From the NCBI GenBank assembly GCA_032718565.1, contig JAVGVS010000286.1, forward strand, positions 124,001-188,000: a DNA stretch of 64,000 nucleotides, read 5' to 3'. This document shows, piece by piece, positions 13,319 through 23,400 of the stretch (position 1 is the stretch's first letter; each line of letters opens with the position of its first letter). A program made the position numbers and the translations under genes. The stretch comes from Distichodus sexfasciatus (lineage: Eukaryota > Chordata > Actinopteri > Characiformes > Distichodontidae). Below the pieces are notes generated by a model that did no database searches, had not been told where the DNA came from, and was given only the letters and a program-made list of their open reading frames with translations.

Positions 13319-13491
13319 CGTCGATGTGCAACGCCAGTGAAAACCGCGGACGACGACACGTTTATCCGTACCTTTAAGTACGTGTCATTGAAAACCTCCT
13401 CGGGCACTTTGCAGGCGATAAGCGCGTTTGGCTGCGCGTTGAGCTGCACCTCCGCCGTCGCCGCCCCGTCTCCGTTCTCCGGCTGCTGCAT
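668..13491 (-). CDS. rcan1: rcan1, regulator of calcineurin 1 (partial gene; last exon off the left edge)
   Basis: RCAN proteins bind calcineurin and modulate its phosphatase activity towards NFAT in the cytosol. Spliced order on the minus strand is exon 1 (13491-13372) or alternative exon 1 (3329-3243), then 2315-2142, then 827-668. All have GT-AG borders with consistent phases. The protein shows the RRM-like half (LIACKV as RNP2-like strand, FKSFRRVRINF as RNP1-like strand) followed by the family signature FLISPPASPPVGW. It reads closer to RCAN1 than RCAN2 or RCAN3: LHKSDFNGKEMRLYFAQ followed by SVHIGSPRLEPPKPEKQF resembles the RCAN1 text at the same place. The terminal exon, with the PxIxIT-like calcineurin-binding tail, is not in positions 1-667 and should lie left of the window. 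Whether this is the a or b teleost copy cannot be decided here. Confidence 0.93.
1284..1335. repeat. ATT/GTT microsatellite
   Basis: About twelve ATT units followed by GTT units. The overlapping reading frame made of isoleucine and valine is an artefact. Confidence 0.95.
1612..1936 (-). mobile_element. Teleost SINE-like repeat A, near full length
   Basis: The reverse strand reads a tRNA-like head (gcgcagtggttagcgctgtcgcctcac..), a B-box-like gggttcgaacccc, ..tttctatgtggtg.., ..tcccatagcatgca.., and a tail ending at cggataatgaatgaat. At least eight further copies lie in this window in both orientations. The pattern resembles the Mermaid/DANA-type SINE-like repeats of fish; the exact family name is not certain. 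Confidence 0.8.
2142..2315 (-). CDS. rcan1: rcan1 common exon 2 (RRM-like core)
   Basis: This is a 174-bp exon in phase 0 at both ends, with acceptor catcaacag|GATCAG and donor GCCCAG|gtaaaa. It encodes DQFEALFRQFDAGVSFQ, the RNP1-like FKSFRRVRINF, and KLHKSDFNGKEMRLYFAQ. The 174-bp length agrees with the mammalian exon as I remember it. Both alternative first exons end in phase 0 and can splice to it. Confidence 0.95.
3243..3329 (-). CDS. rcan1: rcan1 alternative first coding exon (RCAN1-4 type)
   Basis: On the minus strand an ATG at 3329 opens 29 codons ending in CAG|gtgagg. The text starts MHLKITKCNRFCLVAALVDS and ends TVFSHPQVQ, in phase 0 with the common exon at 2315. Human RCAN1-4, the NFAT-inducible isoform, also has a 29-residue alternative start of the same build (MHF.., a hydrophobic LIACV strand, then a short polar stretch). 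The exon is too short to stand out as an ORF. It lies about 930 bp upstream of the common exon, the expected place for an internal promoter. Confidence rests on length, phase, splice site and pattern rather than high residue identity. Confidence 0.85.
3330..3660 (-). promoter_or_regulatory. rcan1: Candidate NFAT-responsive internal promoter of rcan1
   Basis: Upstream of the alternative start, the minus strand carries five GGAAA cores (plus-strand TTTCC at 3392, 3420, 3441, 3463 and 3520), and there is one more in the other orientation at 3356. A TTATAA lies at 3650-3655. The human RCAN1-4 promoter is known for clustered NFAT sites that make calcineurin induce its own inhibitor. The cores are read directly; promoter function is inferred. 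Confidence 0.55.
4317..4710 (+). mobile_element. Degenerate SINE-like and short interspersed pieces
   Basis: A tRNA-like start (ggtggccgagtggtaagcg) at 4317 is followed near 4350 by a caagattcaatattctttacttgcc element also seen at 35920. From 4560 there is a SINE body/tail (gcccctgaacaagaacctcaaccccaag.. gctccaggcagactgt) shared with copies near 52200, 54820, 55480 and 57150. Confidence 0.6.
5491..5516. repeat. GT microsatellite
   Basis: An uninterrupted run of about thirteen GT units. Confidence 0.95.
6530..6645 (+). mobile_element. SINE-like repeat A, 3' fragment
   Basis: Shares ggtgtgttggtccctgcct tgcgcccgta, a gggata-gctc block and the ending ggattaagcagtttggataa tgaatgaatg with the other copies of repeat A. 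Confidence 0.8.
7223..7281. repeat. TAA/CTA microsatellite
   Basis: Runs of CTA then TAA trinucleotides. Confidence 0.95.
8125..8410 (+). mobile_element. SINE-like repeat A, two 3' fragments
   Basis: One piece (8125-8205) ends gggattaagcggttcggata atgaatgaatg. A second (8340-8410) repeats the block tggtcccctccttgcgcctg and gggataggctctggtccc. They are separated by about 130 bp of unrelated sequence. Confidence 0.75.
8465..8555 (-). mobile_element. tRNA-like SINE head fragment
   Basis: The reverse strand reads gatggcctagtggttaggat, an A-box-like tRNA start, and further on a B-box-like gttcaaatcc. It is truncated, so it is a SINE head and not a tRNA gene. Confidence 0.5.
12245..12410 (+). mobile_element. 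SINE-like repeat B fragment
   Basis: Shares ggtagcgtaac, gttagctgcccactactcct tcacggatgggt and the ending caaaatgacaaataa with a better copy at 42055-42262. Confidence 0.7.
12861..12882. repeat. Poly-T tract
   Basis: An uninterrupted T run of about 22 bases, perhaps the tail of a retroposed repeat on the minus strand. Confidence 0.9.
13222..13316. repeat. CA microsatellite
   Basis: A long alternating CA tract, preceded by gcgcgcg, starts about 55 bp inside the intron next to the first rcan1 exon. Reading frames that cross it are Cys/Val or His/Thr runs and are not genes. Confidence 0.95.
13372..13491 (-). CDS. rcan1: rcan1 first coding exon (long promoter)
   Basis: The ATG at 13491 opens 40 codons that end TYLK|gtacgg in phase 0. 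The text is MQQPENGDGAATAEVQLNAQ followed by PNALIACKVPEEVFNDTYLK. LIACKVPEEVF matches the first beta strand of the RCAN RRM-like fold (the position of TIACHLDPRVF in human RCAN1). Upstream GTG codons in the same frame are less likely starts. The N-terminus is shorter than the human long form. Confidence 0.9.
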
Positions 13492-13830
13492 GGCGCCTGT
13501 AAACACGGGCTACTGTGCGCGACGTTTGCCGTTTTTTGTTGTTTGTTTTTTTCCCCTCCCTAAAGTCAAATGTCGAGCTGCGCTCTGGCGCGGAGGGCTG
13601 CGGTCATGCCGTGCTCGTCCGGTGCAAGCGCTCCGGTGCTGGCGTCGCCGCCGCGGCTGCAAAACGCTCCGAGAGCAACTTCAGGGACAAACATTACAAG
13701 ATGTCCGAGATGCAGACGAAAACAACGCGCACATTATTATTAGAACTTAGACTCAGTCGAGATCACGTTTTGAAACCGTCCATGTCGACGGGGCTTGTTT
13801 TCTTAAACCGAAAATGACGTGCACTCGACT
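13430..13830 (-). promoter_or_regulatory. rcan1: CpG-rich promoter region of the rcan1 long transcript
   Basis: Sequence around and upstream of the first rcan1 exon is the most GC- and CpG-rich part of the left third (ccgccgtcgccgcc, gtcgccgccgcggc), ending near 13830. This is typical of a vertebrate housekeeping-type promoter. No TATA box is evident and no transcription start can be fixed. Confidence 0.55.
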
Positions 13831-13917
13831 GGAAGCTAAAAGCCGATATGACGTTCCTGTTTCCGCTGACGCACGGACACAGTCAGTGAGCATCAGCTGC
13901 TTACATTTTGGCATATT

Positions 13918-13956
13918 TTGGACAGAGAGAGAGAGAGAGAGAAAGAAAGAAAGAAA
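13918..13956. repeat. GA/GAAA low-complexity tract
   Basis: gagagaga followed by gaaagaaagaaa, in the intergenic stretch between rcan1 and clic6. From 13830 to 15080 I see no coding exon; a degraded SINE-like start lies near 14230. Confidence 0.85.
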
Positions 13957-15080
13957 AAATTCTTTAATATCCCTAACAAAAATCGCCTCATTTCATTAAA
14001 CGTTTTTGCACATAAACAATGTTCATTTTGGGGTTCTGTGGAACGGAGTACATTTGGGATTAAGTGTTTGCTAGTCACTATTTAAGTAGTTGTGTATCGC
14101 CCTCATGTGGCAAAACATTTCAGTACACCAGCTGAAATGTCTTACTGTGGTGTTAACCAACTGTTATGAAAACCCGTTAGGAAAAATGACGTGTCTGACT
14201 ATTGTAATGATGACTACAGAGTAGTGTGAGTGACACCACTGCATTGGTGACCATAAGATTGGTGGTTCAAATCACACAAGAACCTAAAACCACAGTTGGA
14301 CTTTCATGGAAAGTCCTTGTCCTTTGTTATGCCTTGTTACTAAGAAATGGAAGTGTTTCTGGATAAGAATGTTTGATATATCACACAAATATTAATGATG
14401 TTCCAAAAAAACTACTGCTCTTAGTCTCAGAATAAAGCTCAACCCTTACATATCTACATGCATCCATACCCAGGGGCAGATTAAGGTGTACATGGGCCCT
14501 AGGCTACATTTTCTGTTAGTCCCCATGCCAGGCTTATTTCAATGAAGTGATATTTTCACTGTTCAATCTGGGCCCCCGGCAGGCTTCTCCTAGGTTCAAG
14601 CCCTATCTAGCCTGTGCCTTAATACCTGCGTTCTGGATGCATGTTCTTTTTGTGTCCAACATGTTTGACTGAAAGGAATTTCCTGAATCTGCCAAAATGG
14701 AGACATCTTAGTTTTGTCATTTAGAAAGTGTGTATAGAACATGTACCAAGGCAAGTCAGTAAGGTGGAAGGCGTTCCCTGCTCTTTAAACCGATCAGCTT
14801 GGGTCAGCCAAGCTCCCAGTGGAGCGGATTTATTAGGGCAGGCAAGTCATGTGGGGATCAGGATCTGAAATTCTCCATAATCCTCCATAGAAAAGGGGGG
14901 TAGATGAACACAGAGAGCAGAGAGAGAGTAAGCCCTAGTTACCTCTGTACAGCGAAGGCTCAAGGATTCATCTGGAGAAGCAATGACTGGAGTTTTCTAG
15001 AACGAAGAACATAAGTGCTGCACTGAATCAAAAGCTATACAGTCGTGACATACTTTTTCTGACCTCGGCACACCTGCATC

Positions 15081-17498
15081 ATGGCACAGGCCAAAAGTGA
15101 TGTGGATCTTGACTCTGAGATTACTAATGATACATTGATTCACTCCTCCCCTGGACCTTCTACAGACCTGGATCGTGCAAGCAATGGGGAGGAAGAGGAA
15201 GAAGAGATTGAACTGGCAGAGGAAGTGGATGAGGACATCGGCATGGTAGGTGATCAAACTTCTGCCAATGTAATGACTTCATCTGGCCCACAGGATGAAT
15301 CTAATCTTTTACCAGTTATAGTGCATGAAAAAGAAGAAGCAGTAAAAATGACGGATGTAGAGAGTGCTAGGAATCCAGAGCACAGAGAAGAAATGGAAGA
15401 AAAAGAAGAAAAGACTGACCTTGGAGTGCTCATTCCACAGGCTGATATTAGACCACCTGCTCCAAACGAACTGAAACCTCAGATACCACTGCAAGATGAG
15501 TCACTGACTAACAATGAATTTCTTACTGTTACGGCCCAAGAACACGAGGAGAAATCAGATTTGTCTACTCTAGAGTACCAAACTGAGGCTTCAGGACATC
15601 TACAAGCTGAAGTTGAGATTCAGTCAAATATTCTCTGCGGAGACTCACAAAGAAGAGGGTCTATAGAAACACAGATAACACCAGAGAGTCAGAAGCAGGT
15701 AGAGGAAGGACTTGGTGTGGAGGACGTAGAAGAGAAGGAAGTTTTGGTATCCTCTGAGGTAGGAAATATAACTGATCAGTCTGCAGAGATGGAGATAAAG
15801 CCAAATTCTTTGTTCTGTAGTGATGAGATGCTACAGAAAACTGATTATGGCTTAAATGGAGCTGAGTACTTGATGAACTCCACTAATGACATTAAGAAAG
15901 CTAAAATAGAGGAGTCTGGAGAAACAGAAAATCAATGCAATTTTCAAACGAATGATATTCTCATGCATGTTGAAGATGTGGTGATGGATGATCAAGTGTC
16001 CGTTCCGTGCAATAATATAGCAGAAGTTAATGCTGGTGGATTACCACCACCAGAGGAGGAAGACCCTGTTGCTTTGGATGTTGAGATCAATAACACTGCA
16101 CAGGAAATATCACAAAAAGCAGAGGAATATCCAGACTCTCCCACCAATGTTGAAGTAAATCTTACACAAAATGATCCATTGCAAGAGCACGAAGATAAAA
16201 CTGTAAAAACTAGTGATAATGCTAAAGTCTTTGAAAAAGAAACTTCAGCAATTGAAGAGGCAGAAATAAAAAGGACAAAGGAATCTGATGTAAATGAACT
16301 TTTACTTATTGATGAAGAAAAAAATATTGAAGACAAAAGAACAGAGGTCAAAGAAGTTTTATGGAATGATGTAAAACAAGATGCACCAGAAGTGTCCGTT
16401 GTAGAAGCAGGTGAAAACTGCCAAGCCACCCAGAATCCAACTGAGAGCCAAACTGAACCAAACACTAATGCCTTTGAGAGTAAAGAGGAGCTAGAAATCA
16501 AAAAGCAGACTGTAGCAACTATAGCTGAAGAAGTGAAAAATTGGGGGAAAGAGACTAGAACCACAGTTGAACAACAGCAGGTTAGCACTCATCCTGTTGT
16601 TGCAGAGGAGGCAACAAAAAACAAAGAGGCGGCAGAAGAACTGCCTGATGTTTCAGGTTTGGAGTTAGCTGAAGAATGTGAAGAGATGCTGATGGAAGAG
16701 ACAACATACACTTTGGAAAGTCCAGAAGATGAAAAGCGAGAGGCATCGCCACAGAAGGGGATTGCAATAAATTCAAGAGAAAAGGAAGCTGATATGGAGA
16801 AAGAGGACATTGAGATAATGAAGGATAAGATAAAAGTCATGCTGAAACAAGACAGTGAGACATTACATGGGCCTAAGCAGGTCAGTGAGGAGGAGCCAGC
16901 ACCTGCTGAGGAGGGAGTGTGTAAGAAGATAGAACAGCCAGGGGAGGTCATGAAGGATGAACCAGAGCCTTCAGTGGAAAGAAGGAATCTTAAGCTAGAG
17001 CTACAACAGCCAACAAGAGTGACTGATGGTAAGCGCAAGATATCAGTGGGGGAGATCACGAAAAAAGAACAGCCAAGTCCAATCATTGAATGGGTGTCAA
17101 AAGCTGCTCAGGGGGGAGAGAGTAAGGGGATAGAAGAGCCCAAAGCTGTCAGTGAGGATGAGCCAAAGAAGAGAGGGAAGGAGGGAGGGCGTAAAGTGAC
17201 CATACCTGCATGGTTGATTGCCAGCGAGACCTCAGAGGTACAGTGTCAAGAGCCTCCAAGACCCAGCGGCAACCGCTTCAGAAAAATGAGCACGGAGCGT
17301 GAAGGAGACGCCAATGCCAAGGCCAAAGATCTAGAGGTCATGTTGGAAAATGGCATCTCTGAGCCTGTGAATCAGGCAGTCCAACCAAAGAACGTGCCCG
17401 AAGAGGAAGTTCAGCCTCCAAAGATGTGGCCAGTTGGGCAAATGGAGGAGGCCTGCAGTCGTGAACCTTGTGATGGGGAGATCTCACTCTATGTGAAG
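15081..17498 (+). CDS. clic6: clic6 long first coding exon (acidic N-terminal extension)
   Basis: This exon holds 806 codons from ATG at 15081 (context catcATGG) to TATGTGAAG|gtaccc; the frame runs on to a stop at 17526-17528 if unspliced. The extension is dominated by Glu with Lys, Ser, Pro and Asp, is likely disordered, and has no recognisable domain. Acidic patches include NGEEEEEEIELAEEVDED near residue 36. The last segment turns basic (KKRGKEGGRKVTIPAWLIAS). Human CLIC6 also has a long low-complexity acidic N-terminus encoded by exon 1, but with decapeptide repeats that I do not see here. Exon length and composition agree; residue identity outside EISLYVK is not expected. Confidence 0.93.
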
Positions 17499-20400
17499 GT
17501 ACCCACAAATATTTACATGTTCAAATAAAATAAGGGGAGTAAAGTTTGATCTCAGTCTACATTGTAGGACCAAACACAACATGGGTCTTGGTCAGGGGTG
17601 TAACAATACTTCATATCATATTGTATCAGTCGGTATGTGGCTGACAGGTTCACAAAGACAATCAAAGTATAAAAACCCTAATAATTGGGATTGATTACAT
17701 TTGATATATAAATACGTTCTCTATCAATAGTTAAATAAGAAACTTTTAGGTCTGGGAATTAATCATAGGAATACTTACCATATAATGAAATATGAATTCT
17801 CTTGAAATCTGACATTTAACATAATTTATATTGTGTCACAATTTAGGTTTGCATAAATTACTGCCTTTATTAGCATGTGTGTCTACACTGTGTTGGCTTG
17901 TGTTCTTGCGCAGTAGTAAACATTAGCGCCTTAACTACTAATTGTATTAATGTCAGAACTGTGTTAGTCATTTGGATTGTTGTCAAGTCCTATCTAGTGC
18001 ATTAGACTCTGAAGAAAAGTATATTGAGGCATTAGCAGTTACCCTGAAAAAACAAAAATTGATATTCAAAGACAGACACTTTTAGGCGATTCTGATTCTG
18101 ACGATGCATTAATTATCATATGCAGTTCACATATACAAATGAATTAGGAGTGAACATTTCAATCATATTTTAAAGACATACAGTAGCATTAAGTTACATA
18201 AGTTACATAAGTCTTGCATAAGTTACATATCATTCAGCGCTCTCATCAAGAAAAATGGAACTGGTTTCAAACAGTGAAATTTCTAAAATTAGAGGTATTT
18301 CAAATAGCTAATCACTACTTTAAATTAATAAGCTTTGTATAACACAAAGTCTTTCAGTTTATTTCAACATGATGTCTTAACCTGTTACCCAAGAAGCAAG
18401 TGCAAAAAAACACAAATCCAGTCTTAGTTTAACCAGCATTTTACCTTCATACTTATTTAATAGCAATAATAAACAATCACCAAATCAGATTTTCCCACTA
18501 CTTTCCAGCACTACATATGCCTTTAATTATTAAAACTTTAATTATTTGTTACATAAATCTGAGTCCTTCCTGGGTCATAAAAGTTAAATGTTTCATTAAG
18601 TACAATGATCATTAATTATTTTATAGACAAGTGAAGTAAAATCATTTTAAAATTTAGTGCAAATGATGAAAGGCAGTCTGTGTTTTTTATGGACTTCGAT
18701 TTGCTTTGATGGGAATTTTAAGTTAATTGCAAGCTAGTGTTTTGGTTCCAGAACATGCTACAGGCTCCAGATCGGTAGCACAACAATCTGTAAATAGCAC
18801 TTAAATGAAATGTATATTTATCATTACTCTTAAGTGCAATGTTGCACTGTGCTTTAGCAGATTAGTTGTTAATATACTCTTAAATTAAGATTACTGTAGG
18901 TTAAAATTTGAATACATTAACTAAACACTAACTAAATGACTGCAATCCAACTAATCCAAATCTAGCGTCATGATAGATGCTCGTGAACTAAATATTCCTT
19001 TACTTATGAGACTTCTTTTATGAGACACATGACGTGTTGATGGACTTAGAATCTAGAAAGAAGTCCCACTTACAATAAGCAGGGATGTAGCATCAAATTC
19101 TGGGCCCTATACACAATCAGTCTCCATTTGCCCCCAGTAATAATATAATATAATATAATATAATATAATATAATATAATATAATATTAATATAATATAAT
19201 ATATATATAATAAAATATAATATAATATAATACAAAAATAAAATAATATAAAATAATAAAATTCCAGACTTCTCAAGGGCCCTTTCCCCACTTTGGGCCC
19301 TGGTAAGTCAGTCTCACTTTTCACCCCACAAGGACGCCCATGACAATAAATGTCTAGGAATCTGGATAAACATGATGAATAAAAAATAATAATAATTAAT
19401 AAATGATAATTAATAAACCCTTACAATACTGAACATATGTAATGCAAAACTATATATTAGATATTGATTATGAAGTGTTTCTGTAACATTATGAATGTGA
19501 CATGAGGAGAACTGTTAGGTAAAGTGTTACTGGAAAAACATCCCTTAGAAGTTTAAAGAGGTAAGGAGGATCTGTGATTGTTCGCGGATTAGCATAGCAA
19601 GTCTTACGTGGGTGTTTTCTAGTGATCTCATAGTGATCTTCCTATCTTATCCCTTTAAGAAAGCCGTCCAAATCTTAGACCACTCTGACTGATTAGCAAA
19701 CCAGTGGCATGTTGAGCTAACCAAAGAGAATAAACTGCGTTTGAAATGCCTTTTATCTTTACGACTAACAATATTGGTACTCAACCCCTGAATTTTTATG
19801 ATTGTTTTAAAATGGCTTTTGAGCTGATCAAAAAGACTATCTTGTGTGCCGTTGTGTGAAACAGCCTTTGTGTTATGGTTCACAAAAAAGAAAATTCATT
19901 TTTAGCCTTTACATTCTTTGCTTAGGAAAATACAGACTTGAGAAGAAAATTAATTTCCACCCTGTTGGAACTCTCGGATCCCTGCCTCTCTAGGAACAAA
20001 CAGCTGAATTCCTGTGAAATGAAGTTGGCTGAGCAGCGGAGCTTTAAGCCTAGTAAAAATGTCTTAATATCCTTCCCCTTATGTTTCTGCAAAGCGGCTG
20101 CTTGAACAAAGACTTCTATTGTGGGTCTTTATTGGTTGATTCATTAATTAGTTTTTTTATTTGTTTTTAGCAGTCAGATAGAGTGTGAAAAGAGACCTAC
20201 TTTACCATGCAGTAGCTGCTGAGTTTAATTACAAAGAAAGAAAGAAAGAAATATGCACTTAGTATGAAGTTATGTGATGTCTCGGTGGAATGAATTAATT
20301 AAGTGCTTTAGCAAACCTTAGCTTGGAGGTTGTACTGAATGTCTGAGAGTCTTCTTTAAGCACGCTTAAAATGTCTAAGAAGGGATCGTCAAAACTAAGT

Positions 20401-23400
20401 TGCTGCCTCCTTGCAAAATGCTTAAAGGACAAGAGGTTTAATCTCCGTATTGCTCTGCATTCCTCTAAACTAATCTCATTAAGATGTTTGCTGGTCTGCG
20501 CCTGTTATGAGACGGAATGGATTGGATTGTGGGGGGCAGGAGAGTCTAGGCCTTTACATAACAGCTGCTGCTGGCACAGTACCACGTTGGCACACTGAGC
20601 CAGTTTTGTCATGGGTGTTTATATTAAAATTATGCAGTGAAACCCCTAGTGCTGGATTATCCCTTAAATCGTGGTCTTAGAGAGTTCAAATGACTTTGCC
20701 ACAGGTGCAAAAATACAGATGGTGAGGGATTTTTGTAGTGATTTGGTGTATGGAGCATATGATACCATTCACAGGTATACGTTTAGTGAGTATATTTCAG
20801 CATTGATGGTTAGTATTTGAGGAATGGGGTATGGCAGTGGTCTACTGGTAGGGTACTTGGTTATGAAACAAGATATTGTGAGTTGGAGTCTCTATTCTAC
20901 CTCCAGCCTCCAGCTCTACCTCAGTTGCCCCTTAACCCCAAGCTGCTTCACGGAGATCTTGAAATAAGGGAAGTCATTGCTTTAGGGGAAGATGCCATTA
21001 CCTTAAATTGCACTGTGATTCTGCACTTATGTAGTACCATATGCTTGGACTAAATATTATATTATCATTACTCTGTACTTGACTACAGTTATAATGAGAA
21101 TAATGTGCTTTTTACACTGCCACATTACTGTTGACAACAGTGGCTACATTTTATATTTTGTCTGCTCTGAAAAAGATACTAAAGCGACCGCCACCTGCCT
21201 CTGACACAAAACAATTACCCTTTAATTTGTAAAACGCACCTAAACATGTTTCCATGCCAAGGTGATGATGATTAATGCCACAGTCCTTTTTACTGGAATA
21301 AAAAGGATATAAGAATTGGCATCATTTGAAGCATGCAAATTATATTGCTTGTAATAACTAAAATTTACCATAAGTGCTTTTGTTTAATACTATTGATATG
21401 AAATACTTTTTTTAAAGAGGCTTGAGTGATTATTTGTGATTCTGATAGCGCACAGCACACAGGACAGCACCACAACGAAACGTAACCTTTGCATTTGACC
21501 AATACTTGAAAGAGCAGTGGGCAGCTGATGGGCAGCGCCCGGGGAGAGCAGTGCTTGGGAACAGTACCTTGCTTAGGAATATCTCAGTGGCAGCTTTACC
21601 GGTCTGGGACTTGAACCGACAACCCTCAGATTACGAGGCCGACTCCCTAATCGTTACACTACCTACTGTCTCTTTACTACTTTTACTCAAGTAGTATTCT
21701 AATGGGAGACTTTTAGTAACTTTTACTTACATTTTTATTGCAAGACTTTTTGGCATAGTATTTTACAGTATAGACTTCAGGTAGTATATGTACCACTGGT
21801 TTTCAGGATTAAAAGGAACAAACCTCCACTGTGCCCTATGGGGACTGAAACAGCATTTTGCCTCTCTGCCTTCTCTGTTGATTAAACCCTTTTAGGCTGA
21901 TGCTTCATATAGTTTTATGTCAGATGATCAGGCACTATATAGTCCTACCCACTATATGTATGTTTTTTTATACAAAAAGTTGCCCTCCCCAATGTCTTGT
22001 ATTTCTCTGAAAAAATAAAAGTAGGAAAATAATTGCACATATAAACATAGTCTTGCAAAGACACTAGTATACATGTAATGTATGTATGTAGCTATGCATG
22101 TATGTATTTAAGTATTGTATGTATGTTAGTATAACTTAAGGTTCTGATAATACTGTGGTCCTTATACCACATACTATCCCGATAATTTTTGTAATTCATG
22201 ATCTATAGACTATATAGGTTGAATGTAGAACCATATTTGATAGAAGTGAAGCTACTGTATGTGCATTCTATGTATTTAATGTATGCCTGTTTATATTTAT
22301 TTGTCTATCATCTTTACCTCAATAGAAAGACTGGAAACGTCTTAGGTTTTTGTCATGGTTTTCCGTTTTCTTGTTATAATTCATTTTTGAACAGAGAGCT
22401 TCAGATTCCACATTTGCCTACACAAGAGAGAGGGAAAAAAGATGTTTATAAGAATAAAGCCATTCTGTTGAAGGCTCTGTGGTATAACAAAGGACAATTG
22501 TTTTGTCCAGGCTTGTTGCATTCCAAGTCCATCCTACAGCCATGCTTTGAGATCATTAGAAGACCTGAACAGTCCCCATTTTAATCCATTTAGTGAATAA
22601 TACTGTTATAACTATTATTGTTGGTATGTAATAGGTTTTTTATTGATATTCCATTTAGAAACAGAAAAATGTATCTAAACTTTAAGAGGTCAAATACATG
22701 AAACATCTTCCTACATGTGCCTTCATTTAACGTTTGTTTCGGAACATTGAACAATGGCTTGGTTTGATGTAGCAGCTAAACAGTTTGGATTTCCCAGCAT
22801 TGAGCTCTTCGTGAAGGTAAGTCAGTCCTCAGACCCAGAAATGTCAGAAATTTGAAACTGAATTGAGATTAAAATCAAACTTTAAAATTCTGACTTGAAC
22901 TGTGACATTGATGAAGAATTAAATAAGTTTAGAATCTTTTGATGTACTGTTTTAAATTATCATTTTTCATGCTATAATTTTAATAAACACTCACAAAATG
23001 CAAAACCCATACAAGAGAATCACATTAATAACTTTCAAAATCTCATAATCTGGCAACAGGGAACATTAATGAAGCTAATTTTGTTCTGAGATTAATCTTG
23101 AAATATTGATTAGATTTCCAAAGTGTTAATTCGTCTTAAAATACTTTCATACAAGTCTGGGTAAATTTAGGTAGCTTTGTTTTCTGTGCAAGAAGCTGAT
23201 CTCTGTTAGATTTTTTTTTTAAAGGAAACCTTTAAAATAATTGTAGTTTTGTTTATTATGATGCACCAGATCTTTTGACAAGAACATCTGTCCGTCATAT
23301 AGATTTGTGTGTCATATCTGTATTTATAATACTGCTTACCCTTACTGAAATTGGAATAACTATTATGCACTTAAACAACATAAAATTTCAGTCACACTTG

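Larger units (their letters stand above)
3331..13371. other. Long intron upstream of the internal rcan1 promoter
   Basis: In the long rcan1 transcript this 10-kb stretch is intron. It holds repeats: a CT-rich tract near 3690-3730, SINE-like pieces near 4317-4400, 4560-4710, 6530-6645, 8125-8205, 8340-8410, 8465-8555 and 12245-12410, GT and TAA microsatellites, and a CA repeat at its left-of-exon end. Between these I see no splice-bounded coding exon and no RNA gene; 8560-12240 is largely featureless. Confidence 0.6.
17530..22753 (+). other. clic6 intron between the two alternative first exons
   Basis: Mostly AT-rich unique sequence. It holds a TAATA microsatellite (19136-19260), a short AAAG run near 20237, SINE-like remnants at about 20830-20960 and 21515-21670, and a TGTA-rich stretch near 22072-22140. 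The promoter of the short form must lie towards its right end, but no TATA or CpG cluster stands out. Confidence 0.6.

Noticed and set aside
13035..13331. Minus-strand frame with Cys/Val repeats
   Set aside because: Made by the CA microsatellite.
15992..17086. Long Ser-rich open frames on the minus strand
   Set aside because: They are the antisense of the Glu/Lys-rich clic6 first exon (GAA and GAG read back as TTC and CTC); no splice or start context.
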